This document shows positions 4,983-5,169 of a stretch of DNA of 5,169 bases, in pieces. The notes beneath the pieces are model-generated. The model had not been told where the DNA came from. It did no database searches and worked only from the letters and a program-made list of their open reading frames with translations. Location of the stretch: assembly GCA_002392705.1 (NCBI GenBank), contig DGHP01000158.1, forward strand, positions 2,409 through 7,577, read 5' to 3'. Position numbers and translations under genes: made by a program. How positions within the stretch are numbered: the first letter of the stretch is position 1; each line of letters starts with the position of its first letter. The DNA is from Lachnospiraceae bacterium UBA3845. Lineage in GTDB: Bacteria > Bacillota > Clostridia > Lachnospirales > Lachnospiraceae.

Positions 4983-5169
4983 GAACGCATTTTTTTGAAA
5001 CGTTTTCGGCTTTTGCAGACGCTTATGAAATAACAGAGCGGGCAGGGCCGGGAGCACAGATCTCCCGGCCCAGTTCTGTTCCGGAAGCAGGACTGGAAGG
5101 AACGAGGCACACAGGAGACATATTCTGCCCACGGCTGTGCATACTGCAGACGCGGCTGGGCCCACGGCT
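4983..5169 (+). other. 3' flank after kdgK, no gene recognised
   Basis: These 187 bases hold a T7 run (4990-4996) just after the kdgK stop, a short palindrome-like GAAACGTTTTC (4997-5007), the probable terminator (5032-5080) and a purine stretch AGGAGA (5113-5118) with no well-placed ATG, GTG or TTG after it. GCCCACGGCT occurs twice (5127-5136 and 5160-5169). The right edge is too short to tell whether a new gene or leader RNA begins here. Confidence 0.4.
5032..5080 (+). terminator. Probable terminator of the eda-kdgK operon
   Basis: GGGCCGGGAG (5045-5054) pairs perfectly with CTCCCGGCCC (5062-5071) over a 7-base loop: ten pairs, nine of them G-C. An outer stem AACAGA (5032-5037) with TCTGTT (5075-5080) extends it beyond a small internal loop. 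The downstream side is only moderately T-rich (GTTCTGTT), with no clean U-tract, so it may stop transcription inefficiently or serve mainly as a 3'-end stabiliser. It lies about 60 bases after the kdgK stop. Confidence 0.6.

Noticed and set aside
4964..4996. Weak hairpin around the kdgK stop followed by T7 as the main terminator
   Set aside because: The possible stems are only 4 pairs or bulged. The T7 run is real, but the GC-rich stem-loop further on is a much stronger structure.
3897..5165. Long minus-strand open frame of 422 codons
   Set aside because: It lies antisense to kdgK, whose protein has clear PfkB motifs. The minus-strand product shows no recognisable domain and the frame is open because of codon bias on the coding strand.
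5127..5169. GCCCACGGCT direct repeat at the right edge as part of a repeat array
   Set aside because: Only two copies, 33 bases apart, and the window ends in the second; not enough to claim an array.

Overview
The window carries four complete protein genes, all on the + strand, and one gene remnant. It looks like a piece of chromosome from a Gram-positive, probably clostridial and possibly Lachnospiraceae, bacterium. The basis is purine-rich AGGAG-type ribosome binding sites before ATG starts, a moderately high G+C content judged by eye, tightly packed co-directional genes, and a KdgK/Eda pair whose protein style resembles gut Clostridia. The species call is inference. I see no tRNA, rRNA, CRISPR array, insertion sequence or phage gene.

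Region 1 (1-2842): a signal-peptide-less metallophosphatase of the 5'-nucleotidase/UshA superfamily, with an unusual hydrophilic insertion, is followed by an uncharacterised P-loop protein that resembles a kinase. They are close enough to be cotranscribed. A cytoplasmic phosphate-ester hydrolase next to a P-loop kinase-like protein suggests nucleotide or phosphometabolite housekeeping, but no substrate can be read from the sequence.

Region 2 (2843-3197): directly after the stop codon of the P-loop gene lie 48 codons that encode the C-terminal end of a fumarylacetoacetate hydrolase (FAH) family enzyme, with the rest of that gene missing. A short intergenic region follows. It holds a probable extended -10 promoter surrounded by inverted repeats, which looks like the control region of the next operon.

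Region 3 (3198-5080): eda (KDPG/KHG aldolase) and kdgK (2-keto-3-deoxygluconate kinase) form a two-gene operon. KdgK phosphorylates KDG to KDPG, and Eda splits KDPG into pyruvate and glyceraldehyde-3-phosphate. Together they are the lower part of the hexuronate (pectin, galacturonate, glucuronate) and Entner-Doudoroff routes. A GC-rich hairpin lies between the two genes, and a strong two-part stem-loop after kdgK probably ends the transcript. FAH-family enzymes often occur in sugar-acid catabolic loci, so the remnant may be what is left of a larger operon.

The most notable points are the FAH scar, the unclassified P-loop protein, the insertion in the metallophosphatase and the operator-like DNA before eda. 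I found no convincing wholly new system.
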